DNA of 64,000 bases from Sphingomonas sp. Leaf339 (GTDB lineage: Bacteria; Pseudomonadota; Alphaproteobacteria; Sphingomonadales; Sphingomonadaceae): NCBI RefSeq assembly GCF_001426195.1, contig NZ_LMRS01000023.1, positions 226,043 through 290,042 on the forward strand, in the 5' to 3' direction. Made by a program: the position numbers and the translations under genes. Of the stretch, positions 1-9,175 are shown piece by piece (position 1 is the first letter of the stretch; each line of letters begins with the position of its first letter). Under the pieces are notes generated by a model that was not told the origin of the DNA, searched no databases, and saw nothing but the letters and a program-made list of their open reading frames with translations.

Positions 1-615
1 GCGGGCCTGACGCAGCGTCAGGTCGTCCGGATCGGGGGAGGTGAGCGCGATGCGTTCCAGCCGGCTTGCGCCGGCGGCGGCGAGGGCGGCCATGACGTCG
101 GCGTTCCGGTGATCGTCCAGTGGATCTAGCGGGCCGCCCGGGGCGAAGGCGGCGCCGATGGCGCGGCGGCGTTCGCCACCGTCAGGGAAGCGATCGCGCA
201 TCGCGGTGCGGGCGGCGTGCATCGCATCGGCGAGACTGCCGAGCGAGGCGGGGAGCAGCGCCTCCAGCCGCTGGCGCAGCGCGGCGGCGAGGCCGGCGGA
301 GACGCCGCCGGTGCCGATCGCGACCAGCACCGGATCGCGATCGACGATGGCGGGCAGGGTGAAGTCGCAATGATCGGGGCGGTCGACCGCATTGACGAGA
401 ATGCCGCGCCCCTTCAGCCGGGCGACGGCGGCCAGCGCCACGTCATCGTCATCGATCGCGACGATGGCGAGGGGGGCGGCGGTGTCCTCGCCACCGACGA
501 TCGCACCGGCACGTTCGAGCAGGCGGCGCTTGGCATCCGCCGATTCGCCCTCGCCCAGCAGGATCACGGGCCGCCCGGCCAGCCGCATGAACAGCGGCAG
601 GCTGTGCAGGCTCAT
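1..615 (-). CDS. Siroheme synthase N-terminal domain (precorrin-2 dehydrogenase-like), partial at left edge
   Basis: The frame is open for 205 codons from an ATG at 615 down to base 1, so the gene runs off the window. The start reads MSLHSLPLF followed by a Rossmann-type strand and a GEG turn near residues 21-23, then VNAVDRPDHCDF and GTGGVSAGLAAALRQRLE, which match the NAD-binding and dimerisation parts of the CysG/Met8 N-terminal domain. This domain oxidises precorrin-2 to sirohydrochlorin and chelates iron for sulfite or nitrite reductase. The usual GTSP motif reads GVSAG here. The start overlaps the lysA stop by ATGA, so it is probably the last or next-to-last gene of the argH-lysA run. 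Whether a C-terminal methyltransferase (full CysG) follows cannot be seen. Confidence 0.85.
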   Translation of the reverse strand, partial: MSLHSLPLFMRLAGRPVILLGEGESADAKRRLLERAGAIVGGEDTAAPLAIVAIDDDDVALAAVARLKGRGILVNAVDRPDHCDFTLPAIVDRDPVLVAIGTGGVSAGLAAALRQRLEALLPASLGSLADAMHAARTAMRDRFPDGGERRRAIGAAFAPGGPLDPLDDHRNADVMAALAAAGASRLERIALTSPDPDDLTLRQAR

Positions 616-1886
616 CCCTGACGTGCCTCGTTCAGCCAGTCGGGCACGCGCTCGGCGGCGATCAGCGTTTCGGCGGCGACGCGATCGGCGACCACGGCGA
701 ACCGGTCGCCATCGACCAGCACCTCGGGCACCAGCGGCCGGCTGTTATAGGTGGAGGCCATCGTCGCGCCGTACGCGCCGGCGGTGCGGAACACCGCGAG
801 GTCGCCCGACACGACATGGTCGATGTCGCGGCCCATCGCGAAGGTGTCACCGCTCTCGCACACCGGGCCGGCGATGTTGGCGGTCATCCGATCGCCGGTC
901 GGCTGCACCGCGACGAAATCGTGATACGCATCGTACAGCGCCACGCGGGCGAGGTCGTTCATCGCGGCATCGACGATGACATAGGGGTGGACCACGCCGG
1001 GCTTCACCCAGATGACTTCGGTCAACAGCACGCCAGCGTTGCCAGCGATCACGCGGCCGGGTTCGAACATCAGTTCGGCGTCCCAATCGGCGGTGACGCG
1101 GGCGACCATCGCGCCGTAATCGGCCGGGCTGGGGGGCATGTCGCCCGCCTTGTACGGCACGCCGAGCCCGCCGCCGAGATCGACATGGGAGATGGTGTGA
1201 CCGGCGGCGCGCAGTTCGGCGACGAGTTCGCCAACGCGGGTGTACGCGGCCTCCAGCGGCGCAAGATCGAACAACTGGCTGCCGATATGGATCGCGATGC
1301 CGCGCAGGTTCAGGCCGGGCAGCGGCGCCAGCCGGTCGAACATCGCCGCCGCCTGATCGATCGGCACGCCGAACTTGTTTTCCTTGCGGCCGGTCGAGAT
1401 CTTGGCGTGGGTGCCGGCATCGACATCCGGGTTGACGCGCAGGGTAGCGGGGGCGCGGATGCCGCGTTTGGCGGCGAGGGCGGCGAGGACGACGCCTTCC
1501 TCCTCCAGTTCAAGATTGAACTGGCCGATGCCGGCGTCGAGCGCGGCGGCGAGTTCGGCCTTCGTCTTGCCGACGCCGGAAAAGACGATGTCGGCGGGCG
1601 GCATCCCGGCGGCGAGCGCGCGGCGCATCTCGCCGACCGAGACGACATCGGCGCCATATCCCTCGTCGGCCAGCACGCGCAGGACGGCGAGGTTAGGATT
1701 GGCCTTGATCGCATAGGCCAGATGCTTGCGCGGTACGCCGGCGAGCCCGTCGCGGAACACGCGCGCGTGCCGACGCAGGGTCGCGGCAGAATAGATGTAG
1801 ACGGGGGTGCCGACCGCCGCCGCGATGGCGGGGATGGCGACGTCTTCGACGTGCAGCACGCCGTCCTTGTGGTCGAAATGATTCAT
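612..1886 (-). CDS. lysA: Diaminopimelate decarboxylase
   Basis: The 424-residue protein has the normal length for LysA, which decarboxylates meso-diaminopimelate to L-lysine in the last lysine step. It shows the fold-type III PLP features: the Schiff-base lysine in AYAIKANPN (Lys61), the glycine-rich phosphate loop GGGLGVPY, and the catalytic cysteine in GPVCESGD near the C-terminal third. The ATG overlaps the TGA of the upstream small lipoprotein gene by one base, and its own TGA overlaps the start of the siroheme synthase gene, so translation is probably coupled along the leftward run. Nothing unusual is seen. Confidence 0.97.
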   Translation of the reverse strand: MNHFDHKDGVLHVEDVAIPAIAAAVGTPVYIYSAATLRRHARVFRDGLAGVPRKHLAYAIKANPNLAVLRVLADEGYGADVVSVGEMRRALAAGMPPADIVFSGVGKTKAELAAALDAGIGQFNLELEEEGVVLAALAAKRGIRAPATLRVNPDVDAGTHAKISTGRKENKFGVPIDQAAAMFDRLAPLPGLNLRGIAIHIGSQLFDLAPLEAAYTRVGELVAELRAAGHTISHVDLGGGLGVPYKAGDMPPSPADYGAMVARVTADWDAELMFEPGRVIAGNAGVLLTEVIWVKPGVVHPYVIVDAAMNDLARVALYDAYHDFVAVQPTGDRMTANIAGPVCESGDTFAMGRDIDHVVSGDLAVFRTAGAYGATMASTYNSRPLVPEVLVDGDRFAVVADRVAAETLIAAERVPDWLNEARQG

Positions 1887-2119
1887 CAGCGGGGCGGCAG
1901 ATCGAATTCGTCGGAACGACGCTCTTCTGAACTGCGGAGCAGCTCGTCACTGCGCTGTGGCCGTTGCTGGGTAGTGGGGGTCAGCAATTGTTGCGGCGTC
2001 GGCGTGGCGCTCGCGCCGAGCGGGGCGACGGGCAGCGTGCCACCTTCGGGCGGCTTCAGGCCGGCGGCCGAGCCACAGCCGGCTAACAGCAGGGGGAGCA
2101 GAAGGAGGCTACCGCGCAT
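1886..2119 (-). CDS. Small lipoprotein, LptM (YifL)-like
   Basis: The 77-residue protein starts [17 protein letters not shown], a short signal peptide with lipobox LLAGC (Cys15), followed by a proline/threonine-rich and then acidic/arginine-rich low-complexity tail. Small lipoproteins of this type, next to lysA, are annotated as LptM or YifL; in E. coli LptM helps LptD oxidation and LPS-translocon maturation. Here the assignment rests on size, lipobox and the argH-lysA location, not on a conserved catalytic motif. The ATG shares one base with the argH stop codon and the stop shares one with the lysA start, so it is embedded in the operon. Confidence 0.7.
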   Translation of the reverse strand: MRGSLLLLPLLLAGCGSAAGLKPPEGGTLPVAPLGASATPTPQQLLTPTTQQRPQRSDELLRSSEERRSDEFDLPPR

Positions 2120-3498
2120 CAGATATTCCTCGCTGCGCGGATCGCCGCGCGGACATTAGCGGGGGCGGTGCCGCCGAAGCTGGTGCGGCTGGCTACCGAG
2201 GCGTCGACCGACAGCACATCATAGACCGATGCGTCGATGCGCGCGTCGATCGCGGTGAGTTCGTCGAGCGACAGCGCGTCGAGACCGATGCCGAGGTCCT
2301 CGGCGCGCTTCACCGCGCGGCCGGTGACGTGATGCGCCTCGCGGAACGGCAACCCCGCCTCACGCACCAGCCAGTCGGCCAGATCGGTGGCGGTGGAGAA
2401 ACCGGCTTCGGCGACCTGGCGCATCCGCGTCGTGCGGAACGTGGCGCTTTCCACCATGCCGGTCATCGCGGCGAGGCAGAGGCCGAGCAGGTCGTGCGCC
2501 TCGAACACCGGCGGCTTGTCGTCCTGCATGTCCTTGGAATAGGCGAGCGGCAGGCCCTTCATCGTCACCATCAGCGACGTCATGGCGCCCATGATCCGGC
2601 CAGCATGACCGCGCACCAGTTCGGCGGCGTCGGGATTGCGCTTCTGCGGCATGATCGAGCTGCCGGTCGACCATTGGTCGGACAGCGCGACGAAGCCGAA
2701 CGGCTGCGACGCCCAGAGCACGAATTCCTCCGCCAGCCGCGACAGGTGCAACGCGCACTGCGTGGCGGCGGTCAGGTAATCGAGCGCGAAATCACGGTCG
2801 CTGACGCCGTCGAGCGAATTGCGCGTCGGGCCGTCGAAGCCGAGTGCGGCGGCGGTCGCCTCGCGATCGATCGGGAAGCCGGTGCCCGCCAGCGCGGCGG
2901 AGCCGAGCGGACACCGGTTCAGGCGGGTGCGCGCATCGGCGAAACGGCTGACGTCGCGGGCGATCATCTCGTGATACGCCAACAGGTGATGGCCAAGCGT
3001 AACGGGCTGCGCGGATTGCAGGTGGGTGAAGCCGGGCATCACGCTGTCGGCATGTTCCTCCGCCCGGACCAGCAATGCGGTCTGGAAACCGGCGAGGGCG
3101 GCCAGCACCTGGTCGATCGCGTCGCGCACCCAGAGGCGGAAATCGGTCGCGACCTGATCGTTGCGCGAGCGGGCGGTGTGCAGCCGGCCGGCGACCGGGC
3201 CGATCGCATCGGCCAGCCGGGCCTCGGTCAGCATGTGGATGTCCTCGAGCGCCAGATCGTCGGGGACGCCGTTCGCCTCGTAATCGGCGGCCACCCGGTC
3301 GAGCCCGGCGGCAATCGTCGCGGCGTCGGCCGGCGACACGATGTCGCGTGCGCCGAGCATCGCGACATGGGCTTTCGACCCGGCAATATCCTGACGCCAC
3401 ATACGCTTGTCGAATGGCAGGGATGCGTTAATCTCACGCATCACCGCCGACGGGCCCTCTGCAAAGCGGCCGCCCCACATGGCATTGGAGGTTTTCAT
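2119..3498 (-). CDS. argH: Argininosuccinate lyase
   Basis: The protein cleaves argininosuccinate to arginine and fumarate. It begins [12 protein letters not shown], with the MWGGRF start typical of ArgH, and carries the fumarase/aspartase-superfamily signature [11 protein letters not shown] with the mobile catalytic serine loop. Length is 459 residues from the ATG at 3498 or 453 from the inner ATG at 3480; both lack a clear Shine-Dalgarno sequence. A longer upstream reading (to 3744) is excluded because it is antisense to the divergent lipoprotein gene. The ATG at 3498 sits in the same CATG as the start of that divergent gene, so the inner start may be the true one. It heads a run with the lipoprotein and lysA. 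Confidence 0.96.
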   Translation of the reverse strand: MKTSNAMWGGRFAEGPSAVMREINASLPFDKRMWRQDIAGSKAHVAMLGARDIVSPADAATIAAGLDRVAADYEANGVPDDLALEDIHMLTEARLADAIGPVAGRLHTARSRNDQVATDFRLWVRDAIDQVLAALAGFQTALLVRAEEHADSVMPGFTHLQSAQPVTLGHHLLAYHEMIARDVSRFADARTRLNRCPLGSAALAGTGFPIDREATAAALGFDGPTRNSLDGVSDRDFALDYLTAATQCALHLSRLAEEFVLWASQPFGFVALSDQWSTGSSIMPQKRNPDAAELVRGHAGRIMGAMTSLMVTMKGLPLAYSKDMQDDKPPVFEAHDLLGLCLAAMTGMVESATFRTTRMRQVAEAGFSTATDLADWLVREAGLPFREAHHVTGRAVKRAEDLGIGLDALSLDELTAIDARIDASVYDVLSVDASVASRTSFGGTAPANVRAAIRAARNI

Positions 3499-4111
3499 GC
3501 GTTCGTTGATCGTTCCGGTCCTGCTTGCAGGCCTGCTGGCCGCGTGCGGCGATAAGCCGTCAGGCGACGGGGGGCAAGGCAATGCCGCCGCATCCTCCAA
3601 CTCTGCCGCGAACCCCGCCGATGCGGTCAGCGCGGACGAGGTCGCCCCGTCCGCGCCCGCCGGTGCCGCCGCGGGCGGATCGTTCGATCGCAGCCATGCC
3701 GGCGATGCGGCGCCGACGCTCGCCTTTCTCGATCCCGCAGGCAAAAGCGTGACGCTGGCCGATTATCGCGGCAAGCCCGTGCTGCTGAACCTATGGGCGA
3801 CATGGTGCGGGCCGTGCGTGAAGGAACTGCCGACGCTGGACGCGCTGGCGACGCGCGAGGCGGGGCGATTGCATGTCGTGACGCTGAGCCAGGACATGGA
3901 CCCGGCGAAGGTCGCGCCGTTCTTCGCGACGCGCAACTTCAAGACGCTGAAGGCCTATACCGATCCCAAGATGGCGTGGGTGCCGGCGGTGGCCAGCAAC
4001 CTGCCGACCAGCATCCTGTACGATTCGACCGGGCATGAGGTGTTGCGCACGGTAGGCGATCTCGACTGGACGGGCGAACTGGCGACCAAGGCGATCGCCG
4101 CCGTCAAGTAA
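3497..4111 (+). CDS. TlpA-like thiol-disulfide oxidoreductase, lipoprotein
   Basis: The start at 3497 is chosen because GGAGG lies six bases upstream and it gives a perfect lipoprotein signal ([17 protein letters not shown], Cys17). A linker rich in Ala/Ser/Asn (residues 20-65) leads to a thioredoxin-like domain with the redox site WCGPC at residues 103-107, the preceding strand VLLNLWATW and a cis-proline segment NLPTSILYD. TlpA/ResA-type proteins are membrane-tethered periplasmic reductases, often serving cytochrome c maturation or other disulfide targets; the substrate here is unknown. It is a 204-residue single gene, divergent from argH. Confidence 0.9.
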   Translation: MRSLIVPVLLAGLLAACGDKPSGDGGQGNAAASSNSAANPADAVSADEVAPSAPAGAAAGGSFDRSHAGDAAPTLAFLDPAGKSVTLADYRGKPVLLNLWATWCGPCVKELPTLDALATREAGRLHVVTLSQDMDPAKVAPFFATRNFKTLKAYTDPKMAWVPAVASNLPTSILYDSTGHEVLRTVGDLDWTGELATKAIAAVK

Positions 4112-4118
4112 GGGGCGG

Positions 4119-5258
4119 TCAGGCCAGCGCGGCTTTGAGCGCCGGGGCCGGGCAGCGGGTTTTCGCCACCGGTTCCGGCGGCGGGCTGGTCGCGCGCCGA
4201 CCGACGAAGATCAACATTTGCGGCGCGAGGCGGGCGCAGGCGATGGCGGCGGCGATGGGGATGGCGATGCCGAACGCCACCTTGGCGACCACCGCGATAT
4301 GCGGCTCCGTGCCGAATCGGTGGAGCAGCAGCGCGCTCAACACCGAGGCGACCGGCAGATGCCACAGGAAAATCGGCAGCGAATAAGCGCCGATGCGGCG
4401 CAGCACCGGGCTGGCGGGCATGCTGGTGCGGACCAGCGTGAAAGTGGCGACGCCGATCGTGGCGGCGACCAGCGAGGTCTTGGCCCATTCAGGACCGATA
4501 CCGAGCAGCGACGCCTGATGCGCGGTCAGGCCGAACGCGCCGGCCGCATAGATTGCGATCCGGTTGCGCCGGCGTTCCAGCAGGCCCGGTGACGCGCCGA
4601 TCGCCGCGCCGACCAGGAAATGCGGCAACAGATACGCGGCCTTGGCGACCGACAGTTGCGCGATGCCGCTGAACACACCTGTCGCGGCGACGGCGAAGGC
4701 CATGCCGGCCACCATCCACAGGCGTTCGTTCGACGGCTGCAACCATTTGTCCATCGCCCACACCGCCAGCAGGATCATGGCCAGCGCCTGCAGATACCAG
4801 AGGTGCCAAGCGCCGAAGAGCAGGCCGTTCACGATCTCGAACGGGTGTCCCTTGTGCAGGCTGATCGTCCAGCAGACCAGCGTGCCGAGCAGGAACGGCG
4901 GCAACAGCCGGCCGGTGCGCTTGCTCCAGCCGTTAAAGGTCAGCGGCCGATGCCCGCGGCGCAGGCCATAGAGATAGCCGGTGATCGCGATGAACAGCGG
5001 CATCCGCACGAACGTCAGGCTTTGCGCCAGATAGGCCCAGGACGAATGGACCAGCGATTCCGAACCGATGGCATGAAAGGCGACGACCATGATCGACGCG
5101 AGGCCCCGCGCCTCGTCGATCCGCATCGTGGCCAGCGTGCCGGCGTTGACGGGCAACCGGCGGGCGAGGCCGGCGGTGAACGTGGCAATGCCGGAGTACG
5201 CCGCCACGACGGACGATCCCGAATCGGCGAAGGTGGCGGGTGGGGCGGTGCGATCCAT
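4119..5258 (-). CDS. Acyltransferase 3 family integral membrane protein
   Basis: This 379-residue protein has about ten hydrophobic segments and the family-3 acyltransferase start RIDEARGLASIMVVAFHAIG, whose histidine in the first helix is the conserved catalytic position (consensus R-x-D-x-x-R-G...H). An arginine-containing loop (FVRMPLFIAITGYLYGLRRG) follows. Such proteins (OatA, ExoZ, NodX) O-acylate cell-surface glycans or secondary metabolites; no neighbour shows the acceptor. A shorter start at the internal methionine MRIDEARG is possible, because the first 45 residues are not typical of the family. It converges on the TlpA-like gene with seven bases between stops. Confidence 0.85.
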   Translation of the reverse strand: MDRTAPPATFADSGSSVVAAYSGIATFTAGLARRLPVNAGTLATMRIDEARGLASIMVVAFHAIGSESLVHSSWAYLAQSLTFVRMPLFIAITGYLYGLRRGHRPLTFNGWSKRTGRLLPPFLLGTLVCWTISLHKGHPFEIVNGLLFGAWHLWYLQALAMILLAVWAMDKWLQPSNERLWMVAGMAFAVAATGVFSGIAQLSVAKAAYLLPHFLVGAAIGASPGLLERRRNRIAIYAAGAFGLTAHQASLLGIGPEWAKTSLVAATIGVATFTLVRTSMPASPVLRRIGAYSLPIFLWHLPVASVLSALLLHRFGTEPHIAVVAKVAFGIAIPIAAAIACARLAPQMLIFVGRRATSPPPEPVAKTRCPAPALKAALA

Positions 5259-5403
5259 GCCCCGGTTATCCGCGACTATGGTTAAGACCGGTTTAAGGCT
5301 GTTTGCGGTGCAGCATTTTTTGCTCCTCGGTTAAGAGGGCGCTGATACGGCGATGTGGGATCGACCGATCTGCCTTGGCGTTCGACGCCGGCGGACCGAA
5401 AGC

Positions 5404-5477
5404 TGGATGCCCCGTGAGGATTCGAACCTCAATTAACGGAGTCAGAGTCCGTAGTCTTACCTTTAGACGACGGGGCA
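5404..5477 (-). tRNA. tRNA-Gln (anticodon CTG)
   Basis: On the minus strand the sequence folds as a cloverleaf: acceptor TGCCCCG paired with CGGGGCA, D-arm CGTCTAAAGGTAAGAC, anticodon stem ACGGA/TCCGT with loop CTCTGAC giving anticodon CTG, and T-arm GAGGTTCGAATCCTC. Discriminator T and an encoded CCA (5404-5406) follow. It reads CAG glutamine codons. A consensus promoter lies just upstream. Confidence 0.97.
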
Positions 5478-5488
5478 ACAGGCCGGCG

Positions 5489-5517
5489 CATCTAGGCGGG
5501 GTCGCGCGGCCTGTCAA
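5489..5517 (-). promoter_or_regulatory. Promoter of tRNA-Gln
   Basis: On the minus strand TTGACA (plus 5512-5517) and TAGATG (plus 5489-5494) are separated by exactly 17 bases. The expected transcription start is about five bases before the tRNA 5' end. It matches the sigma-70 consensus very well. Confidence 0.85.
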
Positions 5518-5616
5518 CGCTCGGCTTGTGGTGGGGGACGGGTATCGCTACGTTGATGCCAAGCACCGAGCGGGTCTGGCCCGCGACGGCAGAACATTAA
5601 AGAAAGTACCACGGCG

Positions 5617-6660
5617 ATGGGGGACGTTTCCACCCGACAGCCGTACCGGCAGGACCGTCCTGCCCGTCCGGCGCCGACCCGGCCGCCACGCGGTCGTTGG
5701 TCAGATGCGCAGGCCTATGCCGCGCTGGACCTTGGCACCAACAACTGCCGGCTGTTGATCGCCCGGCCACAGGGCGCGAGCTTTGCGGTGGTCGATGCGT
5801 TCTCGCGGATCGTCCGGCTGGGCGAGGGCGTGGCAGCGAGCGGGCAGCTGAGCGATGCGGCGATCGAGCGCACGCTGGCGGCGCTGCGCGTCTGTGCGGA
5901 CAAGCTGAAGCGGCGCAACGTCGTGCTGGCGCGTTCGGTGGCGACCGAGGCGTGCCGGCGCGCGACGAACGGCGCCGCGTTCATTGAACGGGCGCATGCG
6001 GAAACCGGCATCCGGCTGGACATCATCACCGCCGAGGAAGAGGCGCGGCTGGCGGTGCTGGGCTGTCACGCGCTGATCGAGCCGGGGAGCGACCCGGCGC
6101 TGGTGTTCGATATCGGCGGCGGATCCACCGAACTGGTGCTGGTCGACACCGCCGGGCCGCAACCGCGCGTGCTCGACTGGCATTCGGCGCCGTGGGGCGT
6201 CGTGTCGCTGACCGAGAGCGTGGCCGGCAGCGGGGACGGGGGGGCCGCATCGCTGGCCGATGTCTATGCGCGGATGCGGGCGCTGGCGGCGGAGAGCATG
6301 GCGGGGTTCGCAGCGCGGCTGCCACGGGTCGATCGGCCGCGATTGCTGGGGACCAGCGGCACGGTGACGACGCTGGGCAGCGTGCATCTGGGGCTGAGCC
6401 ATTACGACCGGTCGATGGTCGACGGCCTGATCGCGCCGACATCGGCGATGCGCGATATCAGCCGATCCTTGTCGGGCAAATCGATCGCGCAGCGTGCGCA
6501 GGTCGCGTGTATCGGCGCGGAGCGGGCCGATCTGGTGGTGGCGGGCTGTGCGATTCTGGAAACGATCATGGACTTGTGGCCTGCCGAACGGCTCGGCATC
6601 GCCGATCGCGGTATTCGCGAGGGCATATTACGCCGGTTGATGGGTGAGAACAGACTGTGA
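5617..6660 (+). CDS. Ppx/GppA family phosphatase
   Basis: The 347-residue protein has an N-terminal basic tail of about 30 residues, then an actin-like ATPase fold with phosphate loop 1 at DLGTNNCRLLIA (residues 38-49) and phosphate loop 2 at FDIGGGSTELV. Family members hydrolyse inorganic polyphosphate or the pppGpp 5'-phosphate. It lacks the C-terminal HD-like domain of long (about 500-residue) Ppx, so it is the short form common in alphaproteobacteria; which substrate it prefers cannot be told. Its TGA overlaps the GTG of rlmE, an arrangement often seen in this group. Confidence 0.92.
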   Translation: MGDVSTRQPYRQDRPARPAPTRPPRGRWSDAQAYAALDLGTNNCRLLIARPQGASFAVVDAFSRIVRLGEGVAASGQLSDAAIERTLAALRVCADKLKRRNVVLARSVATEACRRATNGAAFIERAHAETGIRLDIITAEEEARLAVLGCHALIEPGSDPALVFDIGGGSTELVLVDTAGPQPRVLDWHSAPWGVVSLTESVAGSGDGGAASLADVYARMRALAAESMAGFAARLPRVDRPRLLGTSGTVTTLGSVHLGLSHYDRSMVDGLIAPTSAMRDISRSLSGKSIAQRAQVACIGAERADLVVAGCAILETIMDLWPAERLGIADRGIREGILRRLMGENRL

Positions 6661-7355
6661 GCAGGGGTGGATCGGGCGGCCGGACACGGGTGAAGACGGC
6701 GCGTGGCCGGACCGCGGCGTCGCAGCGCTGGCTGGAGCGGCAGTTGAACGACCCGTATGTCCGCCGGGCCAAGGCGGAGGGCTATCGCAGCCGGGCGGCG
6801 TACAAGCTGATCGAACTGGACGAGCGATTCGGCCTGTTGAAGGGCGTGCGCCGCGTACTGGATCTGGGCATCGCGCCGGGCGGCTGGTCGCAGGTGGTGC
6901 GGCGGCAGGTGCCGGCGGCGAGCATCGTCGGGATCGACCTGTTGCCGGTCGATCCGATCGACGGCGTGACGATCATGCAGCTGGATTTCATGGACGACAG
7001 CGCGCCGCGCCTGCTGGAAGAGGCGCTGGGCGGGCAGGCGGATCTGGTGCTGTCGGACATGGCGGCGAACACCGTCGGGCATCCGCAGACCGACCATCTG
7101 CGCACGATGGGGCTGGTCGAGGCGGGGGTGGATTTCGCCTGCGACATCTTGCGGCCGGGTGGGGCGTTCGTCGCCAAGGTGCTGGCGGGCGGGGCGGACA
7201 ATGATCTGGTCGCGACCCTGAAGCGCAATTTCACTGCGGTGAAGCATGCCAAGCCGCCGGCGAGCCGCAAGGATTCGTCCGAATGGTATGTGATCGCGCA
7301 GGGGTTCAAGGGGCGGGTGGCGACGCCGGATGCGGGGGCGGACGACGAGGCATAA
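6657..7355 (+). CDS. rlmE: 23S rRNA (uridine-2552-2'-O)-methyltransferase RlmE (FtsJ)
   Basis: The GTG start at 6657 overlaps the ppx stop by GTGA. The 232-residue protein carries the RrmJ/FtsJ fold: SAM motif I LDLGIAPGGWSQ and the catalytic K-D-K-E set, visible as Lys in RSRAAYKLIELDERF, Asp in LSDMAAN, Lys in FVAKVLAGG and Glu in DSSEWYVIAQGFKG. It methylates the 2'-O of U2552 in the A loop during late 50S assembly. A basic N-terminal extension of about 30 residues precedes the domain. A strong hairpin terminator follows. Confidence 0.96.
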   Translation: MSRGGSGGRTRVKTARGRTAASQRWLERQLNDPYVRRAKAEGYRSRAAYKLIELDERFGLLKGVRRVLDLGIAPGGWSQVVRRQVPAASIVGIDLLPVDPIDGVTIMQLDFMDDSAPRLLEEALGGQADLVLSDMAANTVGHPQTDHLRTMGLVEAGVDFACDILRPGGAFVAKVLAGGADNDLVATLKRNFTAVKHAKPPASRKDSSEWYVIAQGFKGRVATPDAGADDEA

Positions 7356-7395
7356 AGCGCCCTCACCCTCCCGTCGGGAGAGTAAATGACAAACG

Positions 7396-7430
7396 AAAAG
7401 AGCCGCGACGTCGCCGTCGCGGCTCTTTTT
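7396..7430. terminator. Bidirectional intrinsic terminator between rlmE and rpoZ
   Basis: A 15-bp perfect stem (7396-7410 with 7415-7429) closes a TCGC tetraloop. It begins with four A and ends in a T run, so it can stop transcription in both directions between these two convergent genes. Confidence 0.93.
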
Positions 7431-7466
7431 CGATCGGATCGTCACGCTGCCGGGCAGCGTAGCGGA

Positions 7467-7811
7467 TCAGCCGTCGTAGTCGGCACCCAGATTCTGGTTG
7501 CGCGGCGGGGCGGCGGCGGTGAGGCGCAGCGCCTCTGCCGCACCGGACAGCGAGCCGACGGCATCGACCTCGTCATCGTCGTCGATCTGCACCTTCTGCA
7601 GCGACGAGATGACCGATTCTTCGAGATGGTCGGGGCGCACGCGCTCCTCGGCGATCTCACGCAGAGCGACGACCGGATTCTTGTCGCGATCGCGGTCGAG
7701 CGTCAGATCGGCGCCGCCGGAAATCTGACGTGCCCGCTGGGCCGCGAACAGCACCAGGTCGAAGCGATTGGAAACCTTGTCGACGCAATCCTCGACGGTG
7801 ACGCGCGCCAT
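7467..7811 (-). CDS. rpoZ: DNA-directed RNA polymerase omega subunit
   Basis: The 114-residue protein begins [17 protein letters not shown] and contains [15 protein letters not shown] and [12 protein letters not shown], the conserved core of omega. This subunit latches the beta-prime C-terminus during polymerase assembly and forms part of ppGpp site 1 in proteobacteria. The C-terminal part (residues 70-114) is acidic and then Ala-rich, as in other alphaproteobacterial omega proteins. It is monocistronic here and ends at the shared terminator. Confidence 0.96.
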   Translation of the reverse strand: MARVTVEDCVDKVSNRFDLVLFAAQRARQISGGADLTLDRDRDKNPVVALREIAEERVRPDHLEESVISSLQKVQIDDDDEVDAVGSLSGAAEALRLTAAAPPRNQNLGADYDG

Positions 7812-7925
7812 GCCGTGTCCTTCAAATACCCGGGAAATAGGGAGAGCCGTGGCGGCTAGCAGACCGGGCCGCCAAAATCAAGGTTGGCGGGGCGCGGCGC
7901 CAGCGACTGCGCCGGCACGAGGAAC

Positions 7926-9170
7926 ATGGATCAACTCGGCGCTCTTGCGCGTAATGAGGGGATGGCATCGGTCAATCAGCGCGCCCCGTCTCCCAATATT
8001 AACACGCCGCCGCCCGAGCAGCCGGTATTCACGGTGGACGGCAATCGGCTGACCCTGCTGGACACCGGGCCGCGGCGGCTGGATGCGTTGGTGGCGCTGA
8101 TCGAGGGCGCGCAGCGGACGCTGCGGGTACTGTATTATATCTATGCCGATGACGGGGCGGGCCGGCGCGTGAACGAGGCGCTGGCGGCGGCGGCGCGGCG
8201 CGGGGTCGATGTGGCGCTCGTCATCGACGGGTTCGGCAGCGACGATACCGATGACGCGTTCTTCGATCCGCTGCGCGAGGCAGGGGTGGATATGTGCCGC
8301 TTCGCCGCGAAGTTCGGGCGGCGGTATCTGCTGCGTAACCATCAGAAGCTGGCGCTGGCGGATGCGGAGGATGCGCCGCGAATCATCATCGGCGGCTTCA
8401 ATGTCGAGGATGATTATTTCGGAACGGCAGCGGAGCAGGCATGGCGCGATCTCGGTCTGCTAGTCGAGGGGCCGGCGGCGGCGCGGATGGCGGCGTATTT
8501 CGATGAGCTGAGGGCGGCGATCGAGCATCCCAATCCAAAGATCAGGCCCCTGAACAAGGCGTTGGCGAAATACAGCGAGACCGAGGGACCGCTCCGCTGG
8601 CTGATCGGCGGGCCGACGCGCAAGCTGTCGCCCTGGGCGCGAACGCTGCGCGATGACATGGCTCGGGGGCGGTGCATCGACATGATCGCGGGATACTTCA
8701 CGCCGAGTCCGTTGCTGTTGCGGCGAATCGAGCGGGCAGGCCGGGCAAGCAAGCGGGTGCGGATCGTGACGGCGGCGAAATCGGACAACAACGCCACGAT
8801 CGCGGCGGCGCGTTTCACCTATGCCGGGTTGCTGCGACGGGGCGTGCAGATGTTCGAGTTCGCGCAGACCAAGCTGCACACCAAATTGTATGTCGTCGAC
8901 GATGCGGTGCATGTCGGATCGGCCAATTTCGACATGCGCAGCCTGTTCATCAATCTGGAACTGATGCTGCGGATCGAAGACCGTGCTTTTGCCGACCATG
9001 TCCGGGGATATGTGGATGGCGAGATCGCACAGTCGGAGGCGATCACCTGGGAGGTGTACAAGGCGCGGACGGGTTGGTGGCAGCGGGTGAAGCAGTTCGG
9101 CGCGTACCTGACGCTGGCGGTCGTCGATCCCAGCGTGTCGCGGGGGCTGAATTTCGGGATCGACGAATAG
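7926..9170 (+). CDS. Phospholipase D superfamily protein (cardiolipin synthase-like)
   Basis: The 414-residue protein has two HKD motifs: HQKLALAD in the first half and HTKLYVVDD followed by GSANFDMRSLFIN in the second. The latter is typical of cardiolipin synthases and related phosphatidyltransferases. No N-terminal membrane segments are present, unlike classical ClsA, so it resembles the soluble ClsB/ClsC-type group. The ATG at 7926 is preceded by GAGGAA at short distance; a second ATG at 7962 is possible. The likely role is transfer between phosphatidyl groups at the inner membrane. It converges with the downstream methyltransferase gene, five bases away. Confidence 0.88.
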   Translation: MDQLGALARNEGMASVNQRAPSPNINTPPPEQPVFTVDGNRLTLLDTGPRRLDALVALIEGAQRTLRVLYYIYADDGAGRRVNEALAAAARRGVDVALVIDGFGSDDTDDAFFDPLREAGVDMCRFAAKFGRRYLLRNHQKLALADAEDAPRIIIGGFNVEDDYFGTAAEQAWRDLGLLVEGPAAARMAAYFDELRAAIEHPNPKIRPLNKALAKYSETEGPLRWLIGGPTRKLSPWARTLRDDMARGRCIDMIAGYFTPSPLLLRRIERAGRASKRVRIVTAAKSDNNATIAAARFTYAGLLRRGVQMFEFAQTKLHTKLYVVDDAVHVGSANFDMRSLFINLELMLRIEDRAFADHVRGYVDGEIAQSEAITWEVYKARTGWWQRVKQFGAYLTLAVVDPSVSRGLNFGIDE

Positions 9171-9175
9171 GCTGT

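Noticed and set aside
816..2159. 447-codon open frame on the plus strand
   Set aside because: It is antisense to lysA and the small lipoprotein gene, both with clear family motifs, and its composition (Gly/His/Asp/Arg-rich) is typical of a GC-rich shadow frame.
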